A DNA stretch of 64,000 nucleotides, taken from the NCBI GenBank assembly GCA_014904845.1, contig MU119437.1, forward strand, positions 25,252 to 89,251, given 5' to 3'. This stretch comes from Acephala macrosclerotiorum. Its lineage: Eukaryota > Ascomycota > Leotiomycetes > Helotiales > Mollisiaceae. The notes beneath the pieces were generated by a model. The model was not told the DNA's origin, ran no database searches, and saw only the letters and a list, made by a program, of their open reading frames with translations. Below are positions 22,201-35,900 of the stretch, piece by piece. Numbering within the stretch: the first letter of the stretch is position 1; each line of letters begins with the position of its first letter. The position numbers were made by a program, and so were the translations under genes.

Positions 22201-24010
22201 ATTGAGGTAGACTTCGAATGCAGTGAGTTGCTCCGTGAAGAAGCTTGAGTTCTGGAACTCATAATCGGGTCGGGTGCCATTTTCCTTTTCTTCTAACATA
22301 GGCAGTTGCGCTAGGGCCATTTCCACAGCCAAATCCCAGCTTTCCCACAATGGGTGTTGATGTGTGTCAGGAAGCTCAGGGTAAGACTGAGGGTGGCAGT
22401 TGTACGCAGCCATGATTCTCTGGGCCAAGAGAAAGTTGCGGAACAAGGCAGCGACCATCAGATCTTGTCGGAAGAACTTTCGGAACAGTGGCCGAGGAAG
22501 GGTAGTCCAGGCGATAGTATCGGTAATGGCGGTGAAGATCCAGTTCAGCTCTCCCAAAGGCGTTCTTCGTTCTTGAAGTCGGCCAGGAAGCTTCTTAGCC
22601 TGTTCAGGAGTGATCTTGGAAGGTAGTGGGTTTTGGAGGACGAAGAACCATAGAGCCATCTCAATGGGCGTTGTCAAGCACGACGTGAATACATCTGCTG
22701 GCAATGATGGATTGGTGGGCAGGTTCTCCTTCACACCGCAAGCCGCCAAATGTATGTATGGTTCGAATGCTTGGACAGCATAATTAGGATCCTTGGCAAG
22801 ATTATCAGCCTCTTCTTGCTTATGCTTCTCAACAAATCGATGGAAATTATTCAAGATGTTGCCGGCGTCAGAGCAGTCCCAGACGTAGAAGGTGGGTGCA
22901 GCGAGCCAGGTTTGAAGGTCAAACAGAGATACCGGGATGTACTGAGTGTAGTTCTTGTTGAAGACCCATATCTCTCCCGAGGCGGTTGGTTTCGGGACTC
23001 CATGACCATTGTAGTGGAACAGAACTCGCTCATCCTTCGCATTTCGTCGGAGGGACTGACAAAATTTCTTAGTCTCTTCTACCGAGGGGTCTAGGTATTG
23101 TTTGTATCTTGTTCGGATTGCTAAGGTTTCGTACTGCGCCTGGAGTGATTTGCCGATGACCTCGAGGGCCTTCTGTACTGGTGGATTTGTAGGGTCTTGC
23201 CAAGCTTCCATTTTCGCACCCGGATTGGTTTTCAGCTGATCTGGCGGCTCAACCCCAATGTTCAGACATATGGCCAGAGCTGCAGAGACAGTTTTCAGTC
23301 GATCCTTCATGCGCCAGTCTTGCAATTCATAGCCCAGAGGCTTTGGATTTCCGGTGGTTTCATGACGCTTGTCTGTGAAGTACATGTACCAATTCTGTGT
23401 TTGATAATTAGCCTCTTTGTCTGTAACAGATGTTATTCATCAAGATTGAACTCACATTTGCTAGCTGGGAGACGTATTCCTCAGACGCGTAGTGTCCTTC
23501 AAATCCATGTCGCGCTCCCCAGTCCTGTATCTCTTCCTCTGTGTCTGGGTCTTCTCTTGGTCCAAAGTCACTCTTTGCTCTCTGCAGTAAGGGTTTTGGT
23601 CTATGTCGAACTTTGTCTGTCTCGGAGTCATCCTGCGATGATTCTGCCGCGCCGCTGGGAGCCGAAGTTGGTCGCGCCTGTAATGATACTCGACGGGCAT
23701 TTCCTGCGGCACTAGCAGCTATTGTGACCCCCGTGGCTGGTGTCGATGGTCTGTCTTCTCCTTCTTCTATAGCTCGTGTGCGGTTTCCATTCACCTGAGC
23801 GGCGTTGGTATTGCTAGTTTGTCGTGAAGTCGTCCCATTCGATGTTCCATTGTGTAGAGGCTGGCTTTGAGCTTGGCCGGGGGATGTATAGCTCTGTGGG
23901 CGGGATTGATTTGACGACATATTTGAGGAGTGTGGCGATTGTCTTGGATTGTACTGCTGGCGATGCGCTCCAGGCTGTTGCTGTTGAACTGCAACGGCCG
24001 TCATTGTCAT
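19244..24010 (-). CDS. KOG1: Raptor orthologue, TORC1 subunit (Kog1/Mip1)
   Basis: The model has five exons on the minus strand: 24010-23456, 23394-21932, 21799-20541, 20444-19514 and 19460-19244 (1,474 aa). Raptor is the TORC1 scaffold that presents substrates to the Tor kinase. A disordered Gln/Ser-rich N-terminus (1-150) precedes the raptor conserved region, [15 protein letters not shown]. The caspase-like fold follows, with [18 protein letters not shown] and [17 protein letters not shown]-type helices then run through exons 2-3 (for example [36 protein letters not shown]). After a Ser/Pro linker, [18 protein letters not shown] leads into WD40 repeats ([36 protein letters not shown]). The intron at 20445-20540 is 96 nt with no stop, so its retention would simply insert 32 residues. 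The gene is head-to-head with the Tea1-like gene. Confidence 0.95.
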
Positions 24011-26536
24011 GGTAGGAGAGTCGCACTCCTCAGATTCCCAAGTTCCACATGTGTTTGTTGGCTATCTTAGACGGATTCCAGCGCACTCTTTATCCTTATC
24101 GTCTCGATTTCGAAGGTGGCGGATACTCGGTGCTGACTTAGGAAGCTCTCAAGCTGGAGATCGGTCAGTCAGGCAAACACTTTTGTCGAGCTGGTACAAG
24201 CGTCACCCACCCGCTCAATTTTGCCCTTTGCTGGACGTACCTTGCTGCCTACTCTAGAATGAAACGCTCTTGGGCTACAATGGCGTCCACCAGTGCTGCA
24301 AGTGGTATAAAGGAGAGCAGCGCAACCCGCCTTACCGGTCTGTTGTGAGAGTTCGAAGTTCCATCACAAGATCGTCTCGGTCTCGGATTATCAATTGTGC
24401 CGGAAAACGCTGGATAGCCCTTAACGCTGACGACATGGTAGGTAGAGCTTGCGTTCCAAAATAGTGACTCCCAAAATACCAGATATTCGGGTCATTGCCT
24501 AGGACTTATACCTATGGGCTTGGCTCAAGAATCGATTTATGTGAGCTCGATATCCTATCATTTACTTTGGGAAATGTTTCTCTCACTCTCTTTCAAAGCA
24601 CCTCGAGCTTTAGGGCATTGGTACATCATTACCACCGATGCGTATATTTGAGACCAGCAAAATTCAGTCAACGACGCCCCTTTGGATGCAGGTACGAATC
24701 TTCAACAATGCGGGAACCCAACACAGATCAGATGGCCTCAATTGACACCCAATACTGCTAGGATCCATGGCGGCTCACAGTCTGTTCTGTCTTGCAGCGT
24801 TAGAGGATGTTTTTTAAGCGCTGAGGTTCCTCACTGGCTCTTCCCTACAATACACGACCAATTGCAGACACAATCCAGGATATCAACTGCTTCAGACCCC
24901 TTCGAATCCAGGTGATGACGCATCCAATGCTGATGGGATCACATAAGGCTGCAGTGATGAACGTTGCCTTTGTCTACGAGCGGTGACAAAACTGGACGGG
25001 TCTTGTCACAGTCTGACATTCATGATGTGCAGACTATCTCCTTGGTCCGGTACTTTGGTCTGGGTCCCTGAGGGCGTACATATGACCACAGAATTCAGGT
25101 CTCTTCTAACAATTGAAGATCGATTTGGCGTAGGAATCGATCCCTCGAGCTGTACAACCTCCACCCCATCAGATCTCCAATTCCAAGATGGATCTTTGTG
25201 GTACAGGCTCGGTCCAAGTCCATGATCCAGAATTTTTGTGGCGTGAGCAAAGCTTATCGATAATGAGCAAAGCGCCCCTGATCCCCAAATGCATCTCATG
25301 CCATCTCGCCATTCGACCGCCAGGCCACCTGAAAAGGTGACGGAAACAGGCCATGCAGTAGTGAGTGGTTTATTCCTGGATGCTTGTAGTGGTCTGCCGA
25401 CGAATAGGGGAAGCGATGGGAGGCGACCGAAACCTTCTGCTTCAATTCCATGGCCGTCCCTCATGCACCGCCAATCCGCGGGAGGATCGCCTCTCTGCAA
25501 TAGTCACCTGGCTCGGTTCTCCAGTCTTTCGGGGTTGGTGATACCAGACCTTCGAAGGTTGACATATTCGGCCTCCAATATTCCTGCCAGCCACGCGGGA
25601 AGGGGGAGCTGTCAAGCAAGAAACAAAAGTATATTCTGGATCAAAACAAAAAGTTTCATCATGACTTGCTTCTGCTTCTCCAGATTCGAGTTCACGAACG
25701 CGGGCAGATAACTTTAAAATCGGAGCACTACGATGAAACAGCAACCGTTGCCCACTCCAGCAAGGACGCTCCACTAACTGAGACAGAGCACCTGCGAGAT
25801 TTCATCTCAATTCAGGGGTGCCCGAACGGAACACGGTAGAGCACAGTAGCGTCGGAGCTTGAAAAGTCAGAGAGGGGAGAGCACAGGATGGGTTAGGATG
25901 CCAGAGAGGGTGGAGAGTCGGAGAGCACAGATCAATACAGATTATTATTTTACTTACGTGCTCTGGATATTATTTTGATATCCGCCTTGCTTTTGCATCG
26001 AGAGCCCTGTCCATCCCGGCAATATCGAATCTAAAGTACACAAGTGCAGTCTGCACTCGTCGGTGTTGTGCCTAAGCCTGTGCACGACCGCATCGAATTA
26101 TTTTGGCGACTCCAAAGCGAATTTTGAGCCTGCATCCTTGGAATAAAGGTGCACAACGACAATCCCCATAAATCCAATTTCGCAGCCCCAACGATATCTC
26201 CGAGCAGCAAAGGGCCCAAATCAAGCATTTGCAGTCGCCTTCTCTCCCCTTTCCGCTCCTTCTCTGCGCTTCAGACGAGACGTCGAACTCGGACGGCGAC
26301 GGTACAGTCAGTCACGACTTGACGGGCTTGACTGTGGGATCCGTCAGCACCAGCCATTTTCGAGCCGGGAACCTGGAGCCCGCTCAGACAAATATTTCGT
26401 GTCCCACGAGCACAACCCTCGACCTCCTCAATTCTCAATCGAACGACAATCCAAAAATCTCAAGGTGCAGCGGCCGAGTTGACAAAAGGCGACGACACAC
26501 TGGCATAATTGACGAGGGCCCGCCTCGTATGGCACG
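24011..26536. other. Divergent intergenic region (KOG1 / Tea1-like)
   Basis: About 2.5 kb upstream of both genes. Open frames overlap on both strands and show no coding character. Around 25830-25930 a G-rich segment carries imperfect direct repeats of the kind AGAGAGG...GGAGAGCACAG, two or three copies. Long 5' UTRs or an unrecognised non-coding RNA are possible, but nothing specific is supported. Confidence 0.45.
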
Positions 26537-29500
26537 ATGGCATTCCTCTTCGGCAAGAAGAACAAGAATGTGGACAAAGCCTTGAAAGATGGGTCGGCAG
26601 GTGTCGCAGGATCACAAACCTCCTTCCAGACGGCGAATGGGCGGATCAACGAGAAGGGCGCGGTTCAGCAGTCGTCGACGCCAACAAGCAGTGTAAATAA
26701 TTCGATAACCTCGCTCCAGGGAGGCGGAACTGCGACACCCAGTCCCGAGCAAGTCAACGGTCGGCGAGCACCCACTGCTACAGAACAGGCGCAAGACCTT
26801 CCGGTGAGTGTCTTGGATCCATCCGAACCATGGGCCGGACGTTGGACCGTTCGCGCAAATTCAGGAGAACTTTCAATTCTTCGCGAATGCTAACACGATC
26901 AATAGTTACGGAACGGCTCTGCGCCCGCGGTTCAATCGATGAATTCAAATCCCAATGCCTCGTTATACCCCTGGTCGGTGCGAAAATTAACATACACGAC
27001 ATCACATCCAAGCCCTTTTCCTCGATATGGGGCGGCTGTCAACTCCGTGGCCTCGAAAGAGGGTGACATTTATCTCATGGGCGGTCTCATCAATAGTTCT
27101 ACCGTGAAGGGCGATCTATGGATGGTGGAGGCAGGGGGGAATATGGCATGTTACCCACTAGCGACAACAGCAGAAGGACCAGGACCCAGAGTAGGACATG
27201 CGAGTTTGCTGGTTGGGAACGCTTTCATCGTGTATGGAGGTGACACGAAGATGGAAGATTCAGATGTACTGGACGAGACACTGTATCTGCTCAACACCTG
27301 TAAGTTGAACAATGTACGTGCCGAAAGGTATACTGACAATAGTAGCCACTCGACAATGGTCAAGAGCTGTTCCCGCAGGACCTCGGCCTTCTGGACGATA
27401 CGGTCATTCCTTGAACATTCTAGGCTCGAAGATCTACGTTTTTGGAGGTCAAGTTGAGGGATACTTCATGAATGATCTGGTTGCATTCGACTTGAACCAA
27501 TTGCAGGTTCCAACAAACAGATGGGAAATGCTCATTCGAAATAGTGATGATGGAGGACCAGCAGTCGGCCAGGTACCGCCTGCGAGAACGAACCACTCCA
27601 TTCTGACTTATAACGAGAAGCTCTATCTGTGAGTAGCTTGGTGATTTCTCTCATATTCAGATACTGATTCTTCTAGTTTTGGCGGAACTAATGGCTTTCA
27701 ATGGTTTAATGATGTTTGGTGTTACGACCCTATTCCTAATGCCTGGATGGTGCTCGATTGCATAGGATACATACCTGCTCCACGAGAAGGTCATGCAGCT
27801 GCGATTGTCGACGACGTAATGTATATCTTTGGAGGCAGGACTGAGGAGGGTGCAGATCTCGGAGATTTGGCTGCGTTCAGGATATCTTCGAGAAGGTGGT
27901 ACACATTCCAAAATATGGGACCTTCGCCATCACCGAGGTCTGGACACAGCATGACAGCATATGGCAAGCAAATTGTTGTGCTAGCAGGTGAACCGAGTAC
28001 TGCAACCCGAGAGGCCGGAGATCTCAGCCTCGTCTACTTGTTGGATACAAGCAAGATTCGATATCCGAACGACCAACAGATACAAGCTTTCCAGAAGGAA
28101 GGGAATGGTGTTAATGGAGACAGGGTACCTGGAGCCAGACGGCCGAGTGGTTCTGAAAGGGGTGGTATGGGATCCAGTCGTGGGTTAAGCTCGCGAGATG
28201 GATCTTCGGGCCCTCCAGATCCCAAGAGACCTGCGGGACAACCTACAATCAGAGAGGCTCCTCGAGAGGGTGGGATGGGACCTAGTTATGGGCGAAATGG
28301 CCAACCTGGAGTGAATGGCAACGACATGAACGGTGTAGCCCCTGGCTCGGCACAGCCACAAGGTGCTCCACAAGGAGCACAACAAGGAGTACAACAAGGA
28401 GTACAACAAGGACCACCAGGAGGCTCTAAATTGCCAAGAGCATCGATGGCTCAGACACAACCCGGACCTCCTCCACAACAGCAAGCACCACGGCCCAATG
28501 GCGCTGTACCAGCAAGCAATGGGAGAGGGAAGCCTCAAACAATGCCGGAGAGGGGTTTTGGCCCAGCGATAGACACGGCCGTAAGGAACCCTGCTCTTGA
28601 TAATGTGTCCGCTCCTTCACAGAATCGAACCATGTCACCTGGGCCAAGAGAAAGCCCCAAGCCAAGAGAAAGTCCTACAATCACAAATGGACGCCGCACA
28701 CCAACACAAGCTCAGGCATCGAAGCCAGTCTCAAATGAGAATGGACCACCTGTAAGTATGAACACTGCAGGTGGTGGGTCAACTCGCTCTTCGTCAAAGA
28801 GTAGGCAAGGTCGTCAAAACGGCTCGATGGACAGCACAAGTGAACAGTCTTCGTTAAGGAACGTCACCAATGCTCGTCAGACATCGCCCCCTCCAAGCGG
28901 ACCATCTCGGCAAACCAGCAATCCGTTAGCACGCAAGGGATCTGCGCGGAATTCTCAAACTGTTGCCATCTTGAAGGAATTAGATATGGCGAAGAACCGC
29001 AATGCGTGGTTAGCGTCAGAGTTGGAGCTTGCACGGAAAGCTGGTTATACACCGAATCCATCAAGTAGCCCTATCTTGGACCAGAGAGCAGCTGAATCGT
29101 TCGATGACGATGACAAGCCGTTGATTGAAGCTCTGATTGCCATGAAGACCGAGCTTTCAAAAGTACAGGGATCAATAGACAAGCAGGCAGTTCTTGCCGC
29201 AAGGCAGATTGCAGAAGTTGAGAAGCAGAGAGATGCTGCTATCAGCGAAGCTGTCTATGCCAAGGCTAGACTGGCTGCGCACAGTGGTAGCCAGAGCAGT
29301 ACACCTCAGCCAGACGTTGATGCTCGGGATCTTGGTAGCATGTCCAGCGACAGGTCGACGGATATCAGCCGGAAGCTTGCCACCGCGCTAGCTGAGCAAC
29401 ATGATCTGAAGAACAAGGTCGAGATGTTGACATCTGAGCTTGAAGCTGAGAAGCGTAGTCGAATGTTGGCTGAAGACGCCTCTAATAGTGTTCAAACTCG

Positions 29501-31442
29501 CATGACTGAGCTCGAAGCTTATAAGCAGCAGAACTCATCTGAAGTTGAGCGATTAAAAGCTGAACTGCACGGATTCCAGATAAAAGCCAGAGAGGAAGCC
29601 ATCATCTGTGCCGAAGCCGTCTCAGCCGCACAACTAATCCAAGTTGACAAGGATGAGTTGGAGGTCAAGTACAAGGAAGCAGTTGGAGCGAGCAAGGACC
29701 ATAACGATACATTTGCGTCGCTGCGTGAAGCCATGGCATCTACTACCGACATGAAGAATCTTCTTGAGCGAAAGCTTGAAGAAGAGCGCTCTCAGCGAGA
29801 AAAGATTGAGACGAAGCTTTCCCAACTAAGAGCCGAGCATGAAAACAGAACAACAGAGCTCGAGACTGCGACTCGCCGACTACGAGATGCCGAAGAGCTC
29901 GCGGAGCAACACGCAACTGAGGCTCGCACCCATCAACAAGCTGTTATTGCTGGTCTTGACAGGGTCACGGCTCGTGACGTTGGCGCAAACACTTCGTCGA
30001 ATGACGACCGAGCTAAGGCGCTTCAAGCTCAAGCAACCGCTGCCAATGCTCTCGTCCGGAAATACCAAGCAGCTGCTGACAGCGCATCGGAGAAGTTGCG
30101 TAGCGCTGAAGAGCGCATTGCTGGTCTCGAGGCTTACCAAGAACAAGCCAGCAGAGAGGGAATGTCTATTCGCAAACAGCTCCAGTCTACGATGCGAGAG
30201 GTGCAGACCCTTCAAGCCAGAAACTCGGATCTGCAGTACCAGCTTGCTAACCAGCAGCTTGAGGCCAATGCCGTTCATGTTCAGCATAACACCCTAAAAG
30301 AGATTCTTGGTGAACGCGGCATCAGCCCTTCGAGTGCATCACGAGCACGTGGTTTGTCCAGTCCAAATGGAACTACCGCTCCTGATATTTCTCGGCTTCG
30401 CGAATTGGAGGGACAGCTGGCTGCTAGTGTTCAAGCTCATCAAGAGACCAGACAGAATTTCGAGGTCCAGCAACAAGAATCTGAAGCTTTGTATCGAGAA
30501 AAGCTCGGCCAGCTTGAGAGTGATTACCAATCAGCTGTTCACTACGTCAAGGGCACCGAGAAGATGCTCAAGCGTATGAAGGACGAGTTGGCTAAATACA
30601 AGTCTGACAACACTCGTCTGAAGGAGCAACTTGTCGAATCGGAAGAAAAGGGAGCTGCTCTGGCGGCACCAGGCGGATGGGAGGAAGAGCGTGCTTCTTT
30701 AACGAAGCAAATCGAACAGCTTCAAGCTGAGACCAGCTCATCGGTTGGTCAATTGGAGCAACAACTTGCCGAAGTCAAGAAGGCATTGGTATTGTCCCAA
30801 CAGAGACATGATGAACTCAGACAGAACCATGAATCGGTACAAAGACAACTGACAACGTCAACTCAGAAGTCTCAATCGGACCTGGCACAATTACAACAAG
30901 AGAACGCTCTTCTAGAACGTAGAGCTCAAGATGCGGAACAGAAGGTCTCACTTCTCTTGGACCAGGTCGAATCATCTGTCGACAATTATCGCCGTCAATC
31001 AAGACAGGTTGAGAATACAGGTGCCAACAACACGCATCAACGCATTGTCTCGGGTGCCGACTCCGTGTCAGAGACCTCCTTATACGATGGTGGTAACAGG
31101 AACTCGATGGCCCTCGACAGTCTAGCCAACGAGCTTGAGACCCTTCGCTCGCATTGGGAGAACACCAACAAGAACTACCGCCTCAGCAATGCCTTTGACT
31201 TCGAGGATCGTGCCTCGACTAGAGGTATCGATGGTGGCTTGGGCGCATCGAACGTAGGGGATGGTCTGAGTGGTAGCCTTGCCGACTGGAGGAAGCGACT
31301 CGACGAGGAGGAGGAGGTTGCGAAGAGTAGAAAGGGTAGTGAGAGCGCGATCAGCCCTACCGGTGGCAAGAGAGAGATGAGCCCCAGTGGAAAGGATGTT
31401 GGTGCTGGTGGAGCGAACAAGAGCCAGGTCAACTTGATCTAA
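26537..31442 (+). CDS. tea1: Tea1-like kelch-repeat cell-polarity protein
   Basis: Four exons, 26537-26803, 26906-27299, 27346-27628 and 27677-31442, give 1,569 aa. Tea1/Kel-type proteins ride microtubule plus ends and mark cell tips for polarised growth. The N-terminus reads MAFLFGKKNKNVDKAL. About six kelch blades follow, with IYLMGG, FIVYGG, IYVFGGQVEGYFMNDL, LYLFGGTNGFQWFND and MYIFGGRTEEGADLGD at strand positions typical of a beta-propeller, ending near residue 415. A Pro/Gly/Gln/Ser-rich linker carries MSPGPRESPKPRES. From about residue 745 to 1480 the sequence is long coiled coil with heptads rich in Glu, Gln, Leu and Ala. The tail contains SLADWRKRLDEEEEV. The spliced LLNTSTRQWSRAVPAGPRP and KLYLFGGTNG junctions are typical of the family. 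Confidence 0.92.
28354..28418 (+). repeat. In-frame Gln/Gly minisatellite in the Tea1-like gene
   Basis: Short tandem units of about 12 bp, variants of CAACAAGGAGTA, encode PQGAQQGVQQGVQQGPPGG in the disordered linker. Unit length is a multiple of three, so copy-number change keeps frame. Confidence 0.75.
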
Positions 31443-32962
31443 TCTCGGCATGCTTTAGCACTCGATCGACCACCTATGACGTATCCCTCACGAGAGAATT
31501 GCACATACACGCTCACCCACGAATTTTTCTGGATCATGGCTGCTTTGTCTTTTGCCGCATTTTACTTTCTTTTCACGGAATGTTCTTCAACGGCGTTCAG
31601 GAATTCATAAAACCAACTCGTTCGGGTTCGGATTCGGATTCTGTTACTTTCGATACATTCGTTTCTACACTACTTTACCCTTCCTCGACCCTCCCACCTG
31701 GTTTGGATCCTGGGTTTGAGCATGGGCGTTGTTAAACTTAATTTCTTATGTCTTTTTTCTATTCATCTATTGTGGTCTTCGTCTGGAAAGAAGTCGGCTC
31801 AGAGTATTATGATGGTGTTGGATGATTTGATTATTTGTTCGAGTGTTTTTTGTACTGTTCTGCCGTGTCGTTGGGACATACATACAAATGATGATTATGG
31901 AATAGGGTGGAGTTTTAACCTACTTTTTCTTCAAACGTTTTATTAGGGATCAGACGTAGAGGAGGCAGAGGCGAGGGGAAGAAGGGGGGTGGGGTTTAGA
32001 GAGGGAAGAGTCGGGATGACCAAAAAAGATAATGTACAATAACTATGTTCTGTGGTAGTAAAGTGTGGGAGAGGAGGTAGATGCTCGTCTGCTCTTGGTA
32101 TCGATCGGGCATGCAAGAAGCAATGAGATGAGAAGCATGATTCCATGGACTGAACATGTCCTGTTCTTTCGCAATGTTGTGAGATGGGAAGATGTCCGAG
32201 TGGACTGAATTAGTATCTGTCTGTTCCATTCTGTATACTTTATGCTCCCAAATTCGAACCATATCTCCATTCTCGAACCTTTGAGGCTCTTTCAAATCAC
32301 CGCTTCACCTAAATGGTAAAAAATATCTCCACCAAACCCCTTACCATATGCATGCAAATGGGTACGAGACATCCAATCACCATCCCTCATAGCCATACCT
32401 CCGCCCTAGTCTCCTGCACCTAACAACCCTGAGGCTCGTCCCCCGACACACACTTCTGCACGATGCCCCCGGCGACATTTTCCTCCGTGTTGGGGGCCAT
32501 CTGTTCAAAAAGGGTCGAATCGTCCCGTTTCCCGCCATCAGGCTTGATTTTTGGCGTTCCACCTGCCTCAGATTCAATGAATCAATTGGTTCACAGAGAG
32601 AAATGCATACACCAAAGTGTCTTATCTCCTTTTGCGCGCATTATCGCGTGATGCAGCCACTCAGTAAGGAGGAGGGGGAGGTGGAGGGCTAGCCAGGTGA
32701 GAGAGGGGGGATGCAGATGGCTGTTGAGCCGCCTGCCGCCTGCCTGCCTGCCTGGTTGGTGGGTGGAAGCGCATTCAAGTCTTGACCTGCGTTGCTTGCG
32801 CATCTTCAGGCTTTGAAATCTAATCTTATGCGATCTCGTGGCGAGTTGGATTCCGTTTTGCGACGTACCTACAGCTTGAATCCGACTTGAACCCAATCGC
32901 CAGTGAATCGGTAACCAACACTGGAGCCTAAACGTCGACGTCGCAGATATTGATTGGACGAG
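31443..32962. other. Intergenic region, tandem gene pair
   Basis: About 1.5 kb between the Tea1-like stop and the start of the patatin gene, both on the plus strand. T-rich 3' UTR-like sequence covers 31500-31950. No coding frame with recognisable content. Confidence 0.5.
32731..32754. repeat. (CTGC)n microsatellite
   Basis: A run of GCCTGCC/TGCC units lies in the promoter-proximal region of the NTPase-patatin gene, about 210 bp upstream of its ATG. Confidence 0.7.
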
Positions 32963-35900
32963 ATGAACGAACCAACAGCGGGGCAGGGGCTCAGGAGGTC
33001 GATGGCGAGGTCGAGGAAGGGACAGAAACCGGGTGGTTCGGGGAGTAGTAATGGGAGTTATGGGAGTGGGAGTTCGGCGCCGAGTGATTTATATCGTGCG
33101 AGTGTTGGAGGTGGTGGAATGGGAGTTGGGATGGTGGGTGGGTTTGCGACGGAGGGGAATTATAATGCGTGGAATTCGAGTGATGATTATCGGTATATGC
33201 CTACGGAGACTGTGAGTTATTTCCCGGCCTGTCGCAGATGTGAGATATAGATGTGAATACTGAGAATGCGAGGCTGATTGATGGTGGGGGTGGTAGCATA
33301 ACTCTCCTCCACTATCGACTCGATCGACGTGGGCGCTTGAAGATCCGCCAGTCCCAGAATTCAATAATGAGATGAGGAAAGAGAGGTCGAACGAGAGTAT
33401 AGGCGGATACGGATATGGGAAACCTACTGGGTCGTATCATCGTGGGAGTGCGGGGAATAACGAACCTCAATACGCGCGACGGCCAATCGATCCTTACAGC
33501 ACGATTTCACATGAAGATGGACAAAGTAGCAGACCTCCGCCGACTTCATACCATTCGTATAGAAGTGAGGTGGGTGGGAGGAGGAGTCCTGAGGGAATAT
33601 CTATGCCGATTTTATACCGCGCTTTTACGATTACGAAGCAGGCGAGTCAGAGGAGACATGAGGGAGGGCCGATATGCGAGATTCAGGTTGCGATTATGCG
33701 GCTTACGCATGATGAGTGCCTTGAGAGGGTTGAGAATCTGAGTTATTCAAATTGGGAGACAGTCGACGAGATCAGGGCGAGGCTGGAACTCGATCAGCAG
33801 GATCAGATATCGGAATTTCTGAGAAGATTGCAAGTCCGCGAGACTGATCAGAACTATGAGTGGAGTTTGGCTCAACTGGAGACGAGGGGACCCGATGCGC
33901 CTATGCTGGTGTATGTCAAGCGTCAACCTAGGATGAGGGAGCCACCCTCACCAGCTCCTACATTCGAGCAATCCATACTCCCAAATCGATCTGCAGAAAC
34001 ACTAGATACCCGTCCAAGAGACTACCCATCCCGACCTGCCGAGAATTTAGACTATCATCAGAGAGACTATCCAGCCCAGCCTACCGAAACCCAGGAATAT
34101 CGTTCAAGAGACTATCCAACTCCTCCTATAGAGTATTCGACTCCCGCTCAAACCGAGCCAGAAGAACCAGCACGGGAACCAGAACCGCCTGAAGAACCGC
34201 CTGAACCAGAGCCAGAGCTCGAACCCGAGTTACCTGAAAAACACACTTGCGGGCAATGTGAAGAAGAGTTCGATACCTGTTTCTATTGTAATGTGTGTGA
34301 CACAGCTTATTGTGCCAAATGCTGGGACCGAGTTGGACCTCATAAATCTGGAAAGCTGGGTCCAGGTGGTGTGCCTCATGAGAAGACAGATGAGAAGGTA
34401 GCGAGTAGGCTTCGTGCTACGTTGGAAGCGGCACCGACCGATATCGAGCAAGATGAGTTGTTTGGGAATGATCAAGATACGACGTGGTTTGGTGTTGTAA
34501 AAGATGAAGCTGGGGATTCTATTTTTTGTGATTATGGTCGGTATGCGGATATTATCAATGAGATCTCGAAGCAACTTGGCCCGAGGCCGGGTCATAGGTT
34601 TCCTGGGTTGGTCTCTTTTGTTGGCGAAACTGGTAAGTGCTCATCCCTCCTTAGAAAAAGTAGCAGGTTCTAACTTTTCCTCGCAGGAGCTGGCAAAAGT
34701 ACTCTCATCAAAGTCCTGATCGAACTCAACGAGACAGGGAAGCGAAAGCATCAAACTCCAGTCGTTGGCTCAATCCGTCATCAAGATGTCCCCACAAGCG
34801 GAGATGTCCATCTCTACGTCGATCCCAAGACCTTCCTGTCAGAAGGACCTATCCTCTACGCTGATTGTGAAGGTCTTGCTGGTGGAGAGCGAGAACCAAA
34901 AGGAGCCAGATCAACAATGATGAAGCGCCTTAATGGCGGCAACAAAGGCCATCAGCGGACAAACTCGGCATTTGATAAGCTGTGCCAGAATATGCCTCAT
35001 TCAACGGAAAGAGAGATCTTATGGGCCGATACACCGGAGAAGCAGACGAGAGAATTTGCCGTGACGCAGCTGTATCCGCGGCTGCTATACACTTTCTCTG
35101 ATGTGGTTGTCTTCGTGTTGAAGAATCCCAGGGTCATTGAAGCAGTCATCGAAAAACTGATAGACTGGGCTGATGCCGCGTTGGAAATGTCTTCTAATCA
35201 GCCGGTTTTGCCGCACGCAATACTGGTCCTCAACGCTTCGGAACTCAGCATCGATGCTGAGCAGTGGAACCCAGTAAACGCAACGGAGTGGCTGATGAAT
35301 GCCGTCAAGGATAGCATTCATCAGAATGTGAAATGTAAGAAGCATGCCCAGACATGGCGATCTCGAGGCAAACGAATCGAGACTGTTGAGGACTTGCTTC
35401 TCTCTTACTACGCCAGTGTTCGAGTCGTTCGGATACCAGGTATCGGACGTCCAAACCTGATGCAAACTCAATTGGAACAACTCTACCAGGAGATCGCGGC
35501 CGCTTCAGAGCATTCGAAAATGAGGAAGAGGGAACTGCGCATGCTTCTCGACGCGAAAGAGCTACAACCGTATCTTCAGTTTGCTTTTGACCATTTTTCA
35601 AAGAATCTGGATAGAGCTTTCGATTTCGTTCAGGCGTCTTTCGTTTACAACCCGATCCCATCTGACTTCGCGGGTAATATGTTGAAGCTGGCAGTCAATA
35701 TCATGGAAGCATGTGGAAATAAATTGGATGGAGAGGGCATCTTTTACGAATTGAGTTTCATGGTTGCCTCGTGCATCATGCTAGATTCGACGAGGAGCAA
35801 GACCCGAGGTTTGGCGGAGATGATCTTTCCAGAATACGTGGTACACTGCGACAATGCCCTCGAAGATTTCTGCGATCGTTACTGGCCTTGCGAGTTCGTG

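Noticed and set aside
24011..26536. Small genes in the KOG1/Tea1 divergent region
   Set aside because: Frames overlap on both strands, lack domains, and none shows a convincing start or intron pattern.
30307..30579. Alternative-frame open frames inside the Tea1-like gene
   Set aside because: Shadows of a strongly coding coiled-coil frame; many similar frames occur across this exon.
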